A stretch of DNA of 64,000 nt from Panulirus ornatus (taxonomy: Eukaryota; Arthropoda; Malacostraca; Decapoda; Palinuridae). The notes beneath the pieces are model-generated. The model saw nothing but the letters and a program-made list of their open reading frames with translations. It was not told where the DNA came from and made no database searches. The DNA lies in NCBI RefSeq assembly GCF_036320965.1, contig NC_092290.1:101920-165919 (forward strand). The letters run 5' to 3'. The translations under genes and the position numbers were made by a program. This document shows, piece by piece, positions 42,943-52,442 of the stretch; the first letter of the stretch is position 1; each line of letters starts with the position of its first letter.

Positions 42943-44835
42943 CGGTGAAGGGCGCAAATGGGGAGGTGATAACAAGTAGTGGTGATGTGAGAAGGAGATG
43001 GAGTGAGTATTTTGAAGGTTTGTTGAATGTGTTTGATGATAGAGTGGCAGATATAGGGTGTTTTGGTCGAGGTGGTGTGCAAAGTGAGAGGGTTAGGGAA
43101 AATGATTTGGTAAACAGAGAAGAGGTAGTGAAAGCTTTGTGGAAGATGAAAGCCGGCAAGGCAGCAGGTTTGGATGATATTGCAGTGGAATTTATTAAAA
43201 AAGGGGGTGACTGTATTGTTGACTGGTTGGTAAGGTTATTTAATGTATGTATGACTCATGGTGAGGTGCCTGAGGATTGGCGGAATGCGTGCATAGTGCC
43301 ATTGTACAAAGGCAAAGGGGATAAGAGTGAGTGCTCAAATTACAGAGGTATAAGTTTGTTGAGTATTCCTGGTAAATTATATGGGAGGGTATTGATTGAG
43401 AGGGTGAAGGCATGTACAGAGCATCAGATTGGGGAAGAGCAGTGTGGTTTCAGAAGTGGTAGAGGATGTGTGGATCAGGTGTTTGCTTTGAAGAATGTAT
43501 GTGAGAAATACTTAGAAAAGCAAATGGATTTGTATGTAGCATTTATGGATCTGGAGAAGGCATATGATAGAGTTGATAGAGATGCTCTGTGGAAGGTATT
43601 AAGAATATATGGTGTGGGAGGAAAGTTGTTAGAAGCAGTGAAAAGTTTTTATCGAGGATGTAAGGCATGTGTATGTGTAGGAAGAGAGGAAAGTGATTGG
43701 TTCTCAGTGAATGTAGGTTTGCGGCAGGGGTGTGTGATGTCTCCATGGTTGTTTAATTTGTTTATGGATGGGGTTGTTAGGGAGGTGAATGCAAGAGTTT
43801 TGGAAAGAGGGGCAAGTATGAAGTCTGTTGTGGATGAGAGAGCTTGGGAAGTGAGTCAGTTGTTGTTTGCTGATGATACAGCGCTGGTGGCTGATTCATG
43901 TGAGAAACTGCAGAAGCTGGTGACTGAGTTTGGTAAAGTGTGTGGAAGAAGAAAGTTAAGAGTAAATGTGAATAAGAGCAAGGTTATTAGGTACAGTAGG
44001 GTTGAGGGTCAAGTCAATTGGGAGGTGAGTTTGAATGGAGAAAAACTCGAGGAAGTGAAGTGTTTTAGATATCTGGGAGTGGATCTGGCAGCGGATGGAA
44101 CCATGGAAGCGGAAGTGGATCATAGGGTGGGGGAGGGGGCGAAAATTCTGGGGGCCTTGAAGAATGTGTGGAAGTCGAAAACATTATCTCGGAAAGCAAA
44201 AATGGGTATGTTTGAAGGAATAGTTGTTCTAACAATGTTGTATGGTTGCGAGGCGTGGGCTATGGATAGAGTTGTGCGCAGGAGGATGGATGTGCTGGAA
44301 ATGAGATGTTTGAGGACAATGTGTGGTGTGAGGTGGTTTGATCGAGTGAGTAACGTAAGGGTAAGAGAGATGTGTGGAAATAAAAAGAGCATGGTTGAGA
44401 GAGCAGAAGAGGGTGTTTTGAAGTGGTTTGGGCACATGGAGAGGATGAGTGAGGAAAGATTGACCAAGAGGATATATGTGTCGGAGGTGGAGGGAACGAG
44501 GAGAAGAGGGAGACCAAATTGGAGGTGGAAAGATGGAGTGAAAAAGATTTTGTGTGATCGGGGCCTGAACATGCAGGAGGGTGGAAGGAGGGCAAGGAAT
44601 AGAGTGAATTGGAGCGATGTGGTATACCGGGGTTGACGTGCTGTCAGTGGATTGAATCAAGGCATGTGAAACGTCCGGGGTAAACCATGGAAAGCTGTGT
44701 AGGTATGTATATTTGCGTGTGTGGATGTATGTATACACATGTGTATGGGGGTGGGTTGGGCCATTTCTTTCGTCTGTTTCCTTGCGCTACCTCGCAAACG
44801 AGGGAGACAGCGACAAAGCAAAAAAAAAAAAAAGT
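42943..44835 (+). mobile_element. RTE-like LINE, plus, 5'-truncated, short 3'UTR
   Basis: Runs from VKGANGEVITSSGDV to the stop at 44636 without interruption, then a short-form 3'UTR (ACCATGGAAAGCTGTGTAGG, with about 250 nt of the long form missing) and GGGAGACAGCGACAAAGC plus a poly-A run (44820-44834). This is the parent of the right part of the hybrid LINE in the duplication. Confidence 0.92.
42945..44636 (+). CDS. LINE reverse transcriptase, 5'-truncated but uninterrupted
   Basis: 563 codons with no stop. RT blocks in order: KAGKAAGLDDIAVEFIKKGG, CIVPLYKGKGDKSECSNYRG, ISLLSIPGKLYGRVLIERVK, EEQCGFRSGRGCVDQVF, motif A AFMDLEKAYDRVD (Asp present), motif B GLRQGCVMSPWLFN, motif C LLFADDTALVAD (both Asp present), then thumb and C-terminal GRPNWRWKDGVKKILCDRG. 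The endonuclease half is missing, so it cannot be autonomous. The C-terminal stretch with W-x-W and R-x-R-V-N-W is shared by all copies. Confidence 0.85.
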   Translation: MKGANGEVITSSGDVRRRWSEYFEGLLNVFDDRVADIGCFGRGGVQSERVRENDLVNREEVVKALWKMKAGKAAGLDDIAVEFIKKGGDCIVDWLVRLFNVCMTHGEVPEDWRNACIVPLYKGKGDKSECSNYRGISLLSIPGKLYGRVLIERVKACTEHQIGEEQCGFRSGRGCVDQVFALKNVCEKYLEKQMDLYVAFMDLEKAYDRVDRDALWKVLRIYGVGGKLLEAVKSFYRGCKACVCVGREESDWFSVNVGLRQGCVMSPWLFNLFMDGVVREVNARVLERGASMKSVVDERAWEVSQLLFADDTALVADSCEKLQKLVTEFGKVCGRRKLRVNVNKSKVIRYSRVEGQVNWEVSLNGEKLEEVKCFRYLGVDLAADGTMEAEVDHRVGEGAKILGALKNVWKSKTLSRKAKMGMFEGIVVLTMLYGCEAWAMDRVVRRRMDVLEMRCLRTMCGVRWFDRVSNVRVREMCGNKKSMVERAEEGVLKWFGHMERMSEERLTKRIYVSEVEGTRRRGRPNWRWKDGVKKILCDRGLNMQEGGRRARNRVNWSDVVYRG

Positions 44836-44836
44836 A

Positions 44837-46020
44837 CTCCTCCACTCTATTTCCCCGTCACAGGTAGTTACTTATTAGGAAATGGTTTGTCGTTTACTGT
44901 CCCTTGATTCAGATCTTGTATCATGCATTAGTTATGACTGTGTCATGTGGGCAAGAGTTCTACCCAGGAAGTTGAGAAAAGTTATTTCTTCACCTCTGAT
45001 GTTTTTCAGTTGATTTTGGCTTACATCTGAGACTCATATGTTTTAGGGTTATGAGTGTTTTTTCTGTTTTTGTTATGTACTTCAGGTAATTTTTCAAAGA
45101 ATTTTTGACTGTTTCTTCTAGTTTGTTGTTGTTCTCTCTAAATTCTGAATAATAAAAAAAGGAAAAGCTTACCTGCCTGTTGACCACTCAGGATAGAGGT
45201 AATGACTAGGAGTTTCACTCCTTGATCTAGAGAGTAGCCTGAGTACTTTCTTTTTGTTGGATGATAAGTTGTTTCCTGTATTCTGCTGTCAGATCATTGC
45301 CTCCTTCCCTTGCCAGGGGATCATTGCATCCCTCAAAGTCAAGCTTCTTTTGTAGTTAAGACCAAATGTGTGTAGTATTGCCTACATTAAGGATTGGATT
45401 GAAGCCGATGACCCCCATGTGAAGTGTCTCCCATGGCAGCCGTACTTCTTTGCTTCTTCTTCCTTTAGAGGTGCTTGTTGTGTCAGAGGTGGTTTTTGGT
45501 GATGACCTATCCCCCTGACATGTTTAGTGTATTACTAGCTATCTTGCCACATATGTACAATACAACTGCTCAGGAACACTCATTGAGCTGTTCTGAATTT
45601 TGGTTTGGCTGTGATATAGTTGAAGATGCACCAATAGAAATTTTAAGAACTATTGTTACTATAAGGATCGTACTTAAGATGACAGTACAAGAGCAGGTCG
45701 CAGTGGAGGGAAGCATAGTTGAAGGAAAAATAGAAACTTGGCATTGTCTGAAGTATAGTTTGAAGCATGAGAATATTTGTCAGATTACCAAGTGGTACTG
45801 GAGTGGAAATTTGTGTACAAATAGAAACTTTATTGGGAGAAAGGGCAGTCTCATGAATTGTTATATTTTCTTAGAAAAATTTGTCAACTTCCTGTGTTCT
45901 TTTTTGTAGTTTCATTGGATACAAGAGCTGTAAACCTACTGTTATTATTATTTTGAAAAAAGGTATATGTTTTGCAAACCTCATGCTGATGGTGCTTATA
46001 GTATATTTCTTACCTTAACA
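44837..46020. other. SNX14 intron 3, right part: nothing recognised
   Basis: Mostly AT-rich. An ORF of 144 codons at 45475-45909 (MLCQRWFLVMTYPPDMFSVL...) has no recognisable domain and I do not call it a gene. Confidence 0.5.
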
Positions 46021-46021
46021 G

Positions 46022-46153
46022 TTGTTCAACCTGGCCCTGGACCATCATGTATACAGCTGGTATCGTGAGATATCCATCCATGATCAACTGGCAGATGAGA
46101 TCCGATATGTCATCAGATATGCTGTGGCTGTACTAGCCAGCAAACTTTCAAAG
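46022..46153 (+). CDS. SNX14: Sorting nexin 14, exon 4 (PXA domain)
   Basis: Acceptor CCTTAACAG, 132 nt (44 codons, phase 0 both ends), donor TCAAAG/GTAAAA. Reads LFNLALDHHVYSWYREISIH and DQLADEIRYVIRYAVAVLAS KLSK. The V-Y-S-W-Y-R core followed by an E-I/L-R-x-x-x-R-x-x-x-A-V-L helix is the opening of the PXA domain, and vertebrate SNX14 has the closely similar VYPWYRD ... LRITLRFFASVL. PXA domains act in lipid binding and membrane association. Residues and reading frame are intact. In the genome it follows a 7.7-11.4 kb block of LINE-rich intron. Confidence 0.93.
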
Positions 46154-46299
46154 GTAAAAGGCATGCAGTGTCATACAGAATATCGTAAGTTCTATGTGTT
46201 GTTTAAAATGAGCCATTGCCTAGGTGAAAGGCATGTAATATCACACAGAATGTTGTATATTTTTTGTGCTGTTTAAAATGAGCCACAGCCTAGCATATC

Positions 46300-46790
46300 T
46301 TCCAGGGTTGTGTGGAGGAGGGTGGATGTGTTGGAAATGAGATGTTTGAGGACAATCTGTAGTGTGAGGTGCTTTGATTAAGTAATGAAAGGGTATGAGA
46401 GACATGTGGTAATAAAAAGAGTGTGGTTGAGAGAGCAGAAGAGGGTGGAACAATGTGGTATACCATGGTTGATGTGCTGTCAATGGATTGAACCAGGGCA
46501 TGTGAACCATGGAAAGTTTTGTGGGGCCTGGATATGGAAAAGGAGCTTTGGTTTCGGTGCATTATACATGACAGCTAGAGACTGAGTGTGAACAAATGTG
46601 ACCTTTGTTGTCTTTTCCTAGCACTACCTCATGCACATGCGGGGGGAGGGGGTTGGCATTTCATGTGTGGTGGGGTGGCGACGGGAATGATTAAAGGCAG
46701 CAGGTAGAATTATGTACATGTGTAGATATGTATATGTCTGTGTATGTATATATATGTATGTGTTGAAACGTATAGGTATGTAGTGACTAT
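46300..46790 (+). mobile_element. RTE-like LINE fragment with long 3'UTR, internal deletion
   Basis: Starts GTGTGGAGGAGGGTGGATGT (RRVDVLEMRC) and jumps near 46447 from AGAAGAGGGTGG to AACAATGTGGTATACC, losing about 190 nt of C-terminal codons. It then continues through the long 3'UTR. It starts about 150 bp after the exon 4 donor. Confidence 0.85.
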
Positions 46791-46893
46791 CCTCTGAGAG
46801 TGATACCATCCACCATCCATGAAACCTTTCTCCTTGGATCTTTAGGAGGAAATAGAATGAGTGAAGTAGAATAGAACCATCTACAGTTTACAG

Positions 46894-47130
46894 TATTTTG
46901 TAAAAAATTTTACTTTGATTTTGAAAGATTTCATTTAATATAGGAAATCTCTTCTCATATATAGTGATATCCCTGTATAACATGGAGTTTCAGATTTCTT
47001 AGCTGCCTGTCAGTATTTTGTAAAAAATTGTACTTTAATTTAGAAAAATTACATTTAATACAAGAAATCCCTTCTCATATATAATTATATCCCTGTATAA
47101 CATGGAGTTTCAGATTTCTTAGCTGTCTAT
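46894..47130. repeat. Diverged tandem duplication, about 117-bp unit
   Basis: CAGTATTTTGTAAAAAATT...ATCCCTGTATAACATGGAGT...CTTAGCTG occurs at 46894-47010 and 47011-47130 with scattered differences. The second unit contains the left end of the long target duplication. Confidence 0.8.
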
Positions 47131-47258
47131 CAGTATCTCTGACACCTGTTCTAATTGGAACTCCCTCATAGGGGTAGCCACGGCAATAGAGTCTTCATAA
47201 CTGGTGAACTCCATTGCTTCATCTTAACCTTTAGTGCCTCACCCTTAACAGGCTATTG
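47097..47258. repeat. Left copy of about 160-bp target-site duplication
   Basis: ATAACATGGAGTTTCAGATT ... TTAACAGGCTATTG; identical over its whole length to 48616-48777 and directly flanking the LINE at 47256-48616. Confidence 0.93.
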
Positions 47259-48616
47259 AAGAATGTATGTGAGAAATACTTAGAAAAGCAAATGGATTTG
47301 TATGTAGCATTTATGGATCTGGAGAAGGCATATGATAGAGTTGATAGAGATGCTCTGTGGAAGGTATTAAGAATATATGGTGTGGGAGGCAAGTTGTTAG
47401 AAGCAGTGAAAAGTTTTTATCGAGGATGTAAGGCATGTGTACGTGTAGGAAGAGAGGAAAGTGATTGGTTCTCAGTGAATGTTGGTTTGCGGCAGGGGTG
47501 TGTGATGTCTCCATGGTTGTTTAATTTGTTTATGGATGGGGTTGTTAGGGAGGTAAATGCAAGAGTCTTGGAAAGAGGGGCAAGTATGAAGTCTGTTGGG
47601 GATGAGAGAGCTTGGGAAGTGAGTCAGTTGTTGTTCGCTGATGATACAGCGCTGGTGGCGGATTCATGTGAGAAACTGCAGAAGCTGGTGACGGAGTTTG
47701 GTAAAGTGTGTGGAAGAAGAAAGTTAAGAGTAAATGTGAATAAGAGCAAGGTTATTAGGTACAGTAGGGTTGAGGGTCAAGTCAATTGGGAGGTGAGTTT
47801 GAATGGAGAAAAACTGGAGGAAGTGAAGTGTTTTAGATATCTGGGAGTGGATCTGTCAGCGGATGGAACCATGGAAGCGGAAGTGGATCATAGGGTGGGG
47901 GAGGGGGCGAAAATTTTGGGAGCCTTGAAAAATGTGTGGAAGTCGAGAACATTATCCCGGAAAGCAAAAATGGGTATGTTTGAAGGAATAGTAGTTCCAA
48001 CAATGTTGTATGGTTGCGAGGCGTGGGCTATGGATAGAGTTGTGCGCAGGAGGATGGATGTGCTGGAAATGAGATGTTTGAGGACAATGTGTGGTGTGAG
48101 GGTGGTTTGATCGAGTAAGTAACGTAAGGGTAAGAGAGATGTGTGGAAATAAAAAGAGCGTGGTTGAGAGAGCAGAAGAGGGTGTTTTGAAATGGTTTGG
48201 GCACATGGAGAGAATGAGTGAGGAAAGATTGACCAAGAGGATATATGTGTCGGAGGTGGAGGGAACGAGGAGAAGAGGGAGACCAAATTGGAGGTGGAAA
48301 GATGGAGTGAAAAGAATTTTGTGTGATCGGGGCCTGAACATGCAGGAGGGTGAAAGGAGGGCAAGGAATAGAGTGAATTGGAGCGATGTGGTATACAGGG
48401 GTTGACGTGCTGTCAGTGGATTGAATCAAGGCATGTGAAGCGTCCGGGGTAAACCATGGAAAGCTGTGTAGGTATGTATATTTGCGTGTGTGGACGTGTG
48501 TATATACATGTGTATGGGGGTGGGTTGGGCCATTTCTTTCGTCTGTTTCCTTGCGCTACCTCGCAAACGCGGGAGACAGCGACAAAGTATAAAAAAAAAA
48601 AAAAAAAAAAAAAAAA
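47256..48616 (+). mobile_element. Young RTE-like LINE insertion, 5'-truncated, short 3'UTR
   Basis: Starts inside the RT (LKNVCEKYLEKQMDLY) and is open to 48110 with intact motif A (AFMDLEKAYDRVD), GLRQGCVMSPWLF and LLFADDTALVAD. One extra G near 48102 (GTGAGGGTGG versus GTGAGGTGG) shifts frame, and the remaining C-terminus is at 48139-48405. Short-form 3'UTR, then a poly-A of about 26 nt ending at 48616. Identical 160-bp repeats on both sides indicate a recent insertion in SNX14 intron 4. Confidence 0.95.
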
Positions 48617-48777
48617 TAACATGGAGTTTCAGATTTCTTAGCTGTCTATCAGTATCTCTGACACCTGTTCTAATTGGAACTCCCTCATAGGGGTAGCCAC
48701 GGCAATAGAGTCTTCATAACTGGTGAACTCCATTGCTTCATCTTAACCTTTAGTGCCTCACCCTTAACAGGCTATTG
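48616..48777. repeat. Right copy of about 160-bp target-site duplication
   Basis: Identical to 47097-47258; starts right after the LINE poly-A tail. The next unique base is at 48778. Confidence 0.93.
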
Positions 48778-49210
48778 GCAGAGGGCAATTCTAGTGCAGT
48801 GTTTGCTAAGGCTCCTACTTAATATTCCCAATGACTACTGATATCTAATGCTGCTACCAACTACTACTACCTAATGCTCCTGCGTAGATATTCCTACCTC
48901 CTACTTCTGTCTACTGCTCTTACCATTTTGCTAAAAGGCAGGGCTGGTGCATAGTGCTCACCTCAGGAATATCTACAAGAGTTATGAAGAATAAGCTGTG
49001 GGAGTTAAGTGTTGTCATATGTTATGTTTGACAAAGAGAGATTGTACATTCGTGGACAGAATGCCAGTAGTCCACATGTTAGTGAGGCAGAAGGAAAAGA
49101 TAGCTACCTGGGTCAGAGGAGTGCAACTTGACAACCACTGAAGTACTGAATTACTAAGCAGATCCCACTAACCCTCCCTGGTCGTAGGCTATTATTAGAT
49201 TGTTTTGCAG

Positions 49211-49458
49211 GTTGATATGACAACAGTCATCGTAAATCGTCTGCTCCCGACATTAGTAAATCATCTAGATGCATATCTTGAAGGTGGCCGGAGAGTTCGT
49301 GGCAATATTTCATCAGAAGCAGCTGTGATTCATTATTTAAAAGCAGGAGGTGGGTTACATCAGGCTGTCAGGTCACGTGAAGATGAAGAAGGCTACCTGA
49401 GAGGTGTTATTGGTACTGTTTTGCCTTCTCTTCTCCCTGCTAAATATCAGGCAAGCAG
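49211..49458 (+). CDS. SNX14: Sorting nexin 14, exon 5 (PXA domain)
   Basis: Acceptor TGTTTTGCAG, 248 nt, donor GCAAGCAG/GTTAGT (82 codons plus two bases). Reads VDMTTVIVNRLLPTLVNHLD, AYLEGGRRVRG, SEAAVIHYLKAGGGLHQAVR, SREDEEGYLRGVIGTVLPSL, LPAKYQAS. Vertebrate SNX14 has a matching VD-I ... H-x-A-L/V-R-S-R-x-D-E-x-x-Y-L-R ... L-P-P-K-A pattern, the characteristic second half of the PXA domain. The rest of the protein (RGS, PX and nexin-C domains) would lie to the right of the window; none of it is seen before 64000. Confidence 0.93.
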
Positions 49459-49574
49459 GTTAGTGGGACGAAGTTTGTAACTGTATAATTATTGGCCTTT
49501 TTTTCATCTGTTTCCTGGTGCAACCTTGCTAGAACAGGAGCATTGATCAGGTGTAAAGAAAAAGAAAAGAATGT

Positions 49575-49731
49575 CATTTATTTTGTTTATTATACTTTGT
49601 CGCTGCCTCCCGCGTTAGCAAGGTAGCGCAAGGAAACAGATGAAAGAATGGCCCAACCCACCCACATACACCTGTATATACATACACGTCCACATATGCA
49701 CATATACATACCTATACATCTCAACTTATAC

Positions 49732-49766
<35 letters not shown>

Positions 49767-49950
49767 GACATATACATATATACACATGTACATAATTCAT
49801 ACTGTCTGTCCTTATTCATTCCCGTCACCACCCCGCCACACTTGAAGTGACAACCCCCTCCCCCTGAATGTGCGCAAGGTAGAGCTAGGAAAAGACAACA
49901 AAGGTCACATTCGTTTACACTCAGTCTCTAGCTGTCATGTATAATGCACC
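49575..49950 (-). mobile_element. RTE-like LINE 3'UTR, minus strand, long form
   Basis: Tail at 49578-49595 (complement of AAAGTATAATAAACAAAATA), GCTACCTTGCTAACGCGGGA complement at 49605-49625, (TA) and (CA) blocks, then the complement of GAATGTGACCTTTGTTGTCT. It meets an inverted plus-strand piece of the same 3'UTR at about 49955. Confidence 0.85.
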
Positions 49951-50015
49951 GAAACAGCTAGAGACTGAGTGTGAACGAATGTGGCCTTTGTTGTTGTATT
50001 ATTTTATCTTTTCTT
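49885..50015. repeat. Inverted repeat of LINE 3'UTR, about 55-bp arms
   Basis: ACAACAAAGGTCACATTCGT ... CAGTCTCTAGCTGT is followed within about 15 bp by ACAGCTAGAGACTGAGTGTG ... CCTTTGTTGT, a hairpin formed by two oppositely oriented 3'UTR pieces. Confidence 0.85.
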
Positions 50016-50125
50016 TCATGCAATTATGCTGTTTCTTGTGGGGTGGGGTTGCATCAGGAATGGATGACAGTGAACAAGTATGAATATATACACATGTATG
50101 TGTGTATATGTATATTTTTTTTCAT

Positions 50126-50320
50126 AATATTCACTATTTCCCGCATTAGTGAGGTAGCGTTAAGAAGAGAGGACTGAACCTTTGAGGAAATATCGTCACT
50201 GGGCCCCCTTCTCTGTTCCTTCTTTTGGAAAATTAAATACAAGAGGGGAGGAGTTCCAGCCCCCCGCTCCCTCCCCTTTTAGTTGCCTTCTACAACATGC
50301 AGGGATTACGTATATGGCAT
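50126..50320 (-). mobile_element. SINE-like LINE-derived short element, minus strand
   Basis: Contains the complement of GCTACCTCACTAATGCGGGA (3' end), AAGGAACAGAGAAGGGGG and AGGGAGCGGGGGGCTGGAAC (5' part). The 5' end is diverged and truncated near 50320. Confidence 0.75.
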
Positions 50321-50479
50321 CCTAACTATGTCTCTTCCTTGTATATCAGCTGATTTTTCTATATCTCATTCTTGTATCTCCCCTGATGATATGATCATTA
50401 CACAAAAGTGCTCTTGGGAACTTGATCATGTTTCATTTTTCCATTGTTTGCCTGCATATAATAGATTACCCGCACCACT

Positions 50480-50905
50480 GTGCATGTGAAGCATCTGGGG
50501 CAAACCATGGAAAGTACTGTGGGGCCTGGATGTGGAAGGGGAGCTGTGGTTTCAGTGCATTATACATGACAGCTAGAGACTGAGTGTGAACGAATGTGGC
50601 CTTTGTTGTCTTTTCCTAGCGCTACCTTGCGCCCATGTGGGGGGAAGGGGGTTGTTATTTCATGTGTGGCGGGGTGGCAACAGGAATGAATAAGGGCAGA
50701 CAGTATGAATAATGTACACGTGTATTTATTTATATGTCTGTGTGTGTAAATATATGTATACATTGAGATGTATAGGTATGTATATGTGCTGTGTGTGGAC
50801 GTGTATGTATATACATGTGTATGTGGGTGGGTTTAGGCCATTCTTTTGTCTGTTTCCTTGTGCAACCTTGCTAATGCAGGAGACAGCAACAAAGTATAAT
50901 GAAAA
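50480..50905 (+). mobile_element. RTE-like LINE 3'UTR, plus strand, long form
   Basis: From CATGTGAAGCATCTGGGGCA through GGGAGCTGTGGTTTCAGTGC to CCTTGTGCAACCTTGCTAAT and an A-rich tail at 50903. It carries no coding part. Confidence 0.85.
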
Positions 50906-50924
50906 AAAAATATAATATATATCT

Positions 50925-51172
50925 TTCTTTTTCTTTCATACTATTCGCCATTTCCTGCGTTAGTGAGGTAGCGTTAAGAACAGAGGACCAGGCCTTTGAG
51001 GGAATATCCTCACCTGGCCCCCTTCTCAGTTCCCTCTTTTGGAAAATCAAAAAAGAAACGAGAGGGGAGGATTTCCAGCCCCCCCGCTCCCTTCCCTTTT
51101 AGTTGCCTTCTACGACATGCAGGGAATACTGTGGGAAGTATTCTTTCTCCCCTATCCCCAGGGATAGGGGAG
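50925..51172 (-). mobile_element. SINE-like LINE-derived short element, minus strand
   Basis: Complete-looking: on the minus strand CCCTGGGGATAGGGGAGAAA at the 5' end (51172), CGTAGAAGGCAACTAAAAGG, GGGGGGCTGGAAATCCTCCC, GAACTGAGAAGGGGGCCAGG, TGAGGATATTCCCTCAAAGG, then GCTACCTCACTAACGCAGGA and a tail of GAAAG/TA. About 245 bp. Confidence 0.8.
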
Positions 51173-51253
51173 AAAAAGCTAATAAAAAACAAGGAACATC
51201 TCTTGAACATCAGAAGGTTTGGTAAAGTCTTTTGTTTTCGTCATGTATTTTAT

Positions 51254-51256
<3 letters not shown>

Positions 51257-51315
<59 letters not shown>
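51257..51315. repeat. (TA)n microsatellite
   Basis: About 29 TA dinucleotides between a unique stretch and the poly-T tail of the minus LINE. Confidence 0.95.
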
Positions 51316-51316
<1 letters not shown>

Positions 51317-51317
51317 T

Positions 51318-52081
51318 TTTTTTTTTTTATACTTTGTCGCTGTCTCCCGCGTTTGCGAGGTAGCGCAAGGAAACAGACGAAAGAAATGGCCCAACCCCCC
51401 CCAAACACATGTATATACATACGTCCACACACACAAATATACATACCTACACAGCTTTCATGCCTTGATTAAAATCCATTAAACAGCACTTTCAACCCCG
51501 TATACCACACCCGCCCCAAATTCCCTCTTTTTTCCTTGCCCCCCTTTCCCCCTCCTGCATGTTAAGGCCCCCTCGATCACACAAAATCTTTTTCACTCCA
51601 TTTTTCCACCTCCATTTTGGCTCCCTCTTCCCCTTTGTTCCCTCCACCCCCGGACCATATATCCCTTGGGTTCAATTTTTCCCATTTCACCCTTTCCCCA
51701 AAGGGGCCCAAACCACTTCAAAAAAACCCCCCTTCTGCTTCCCCAAACCCCCCTTTTCTTTTTATTTCCACACATCCCTTACCCTTACGTTACCCCACTC
51801 AAATCAAACCCCTTTCCCAACCAACCACACATTGTCCTAAACTTTCCTCATTTCCAGAAACACCCCATCCCCGCGCACAACCTATTCATAGTCCACGCCC
51901 CCAAACCATACAACATTTTTGGAACCCAAATTTTCCCTTTCAAACAACCCATTTTTGCTTCTCCGAATAAGGGTTCTCGATTTCCACACATTCTTAAAAG
52001 GCCCCCCCAAAAATTTTCGCCCCCTTCCCCCCAAACCCTAGGGAACCACTTCCGCTTCCGGGTTTCCATCCGCTGCCAGAT
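51318..52081 (-). mobile_element. RTE-like LINE 3' part, minus, error-rich sequence
   Basis: Clean tail (51330-51450), then a C-terminal coding region full of run-length changes (extra C, A and T) relative to the copy at 53555. It stops at CCATCCGCTGCCAGA, exactly where the copy at 52440-53202 stops, and is followed by TA-rich DNA and a plus SINE-like element in both cases. Confidence 0.85.
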
Positions 52082-52125
52082 TTTTTATATTATAAATATA
52101 TATATATAAATAAAAATATAAATAT

Positions 52126-52365
52126 ATCCCTGGGGAAGGGGAAAAAAAGAATATTTCCCCCACGTTTTTCCCGGTGCCCGTGGGAAGGGCCCGACTAAAA
52201 GGGGAGGGGAGGGGGGGGCTGGAAATCCCCCCCTCTAAATTTTTTTTAATTTTCCAAAAAAAAGGGAACAGAGAAGGGGGCCAGGTGAGGTTTTCCCCCA
52301 GGGCCCAGTTCTCTGTTCTTAAAAGCTACCCCGCTAACGCGGGGAAAAGGCGAATAGTTTTAAAA
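52126..52365 (+). mobile_element. SINE-like LINE-derived short element, plus, error-rich
   Basis: TCCCTGGGGAAGGGGAAAAA ... GGGCTGGAAATCCCCCCCTC ... GGGAACAGAGAAGGGGGCCA ... CTACCCCGCTAACGCGGGGA; same element as 53250-53478 with many run-length changes. Confidence 0.8.
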
Positions 52366-52393
52366 AAAAAAAAAAAAATATAATATATAATTA

Positions 52394-52439
<46 letters not shown>

Positions 52440-52442
<3 letters not shown>

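Larger units (their letters stand above)
38906..44026. repeat. Tandem duplication, unit 2 (about 5.1 kb)
   Basis: Second copy of 33797-38905. It differs from unit 1 mostly by small indels and clustered changes at 39590-39680, 40610-40640 and 40840-40980, while the LINE parts are nearly identical. Confidence 0.9.

Noticed and set aside
45475..45909. 144-codon ORF as an extra SNX14 exon or nested gene
   Set aside because: Exons 3 and 4 of SNX14 join in phase without it. There is no recognisable domain and no convincing splice sites around it.
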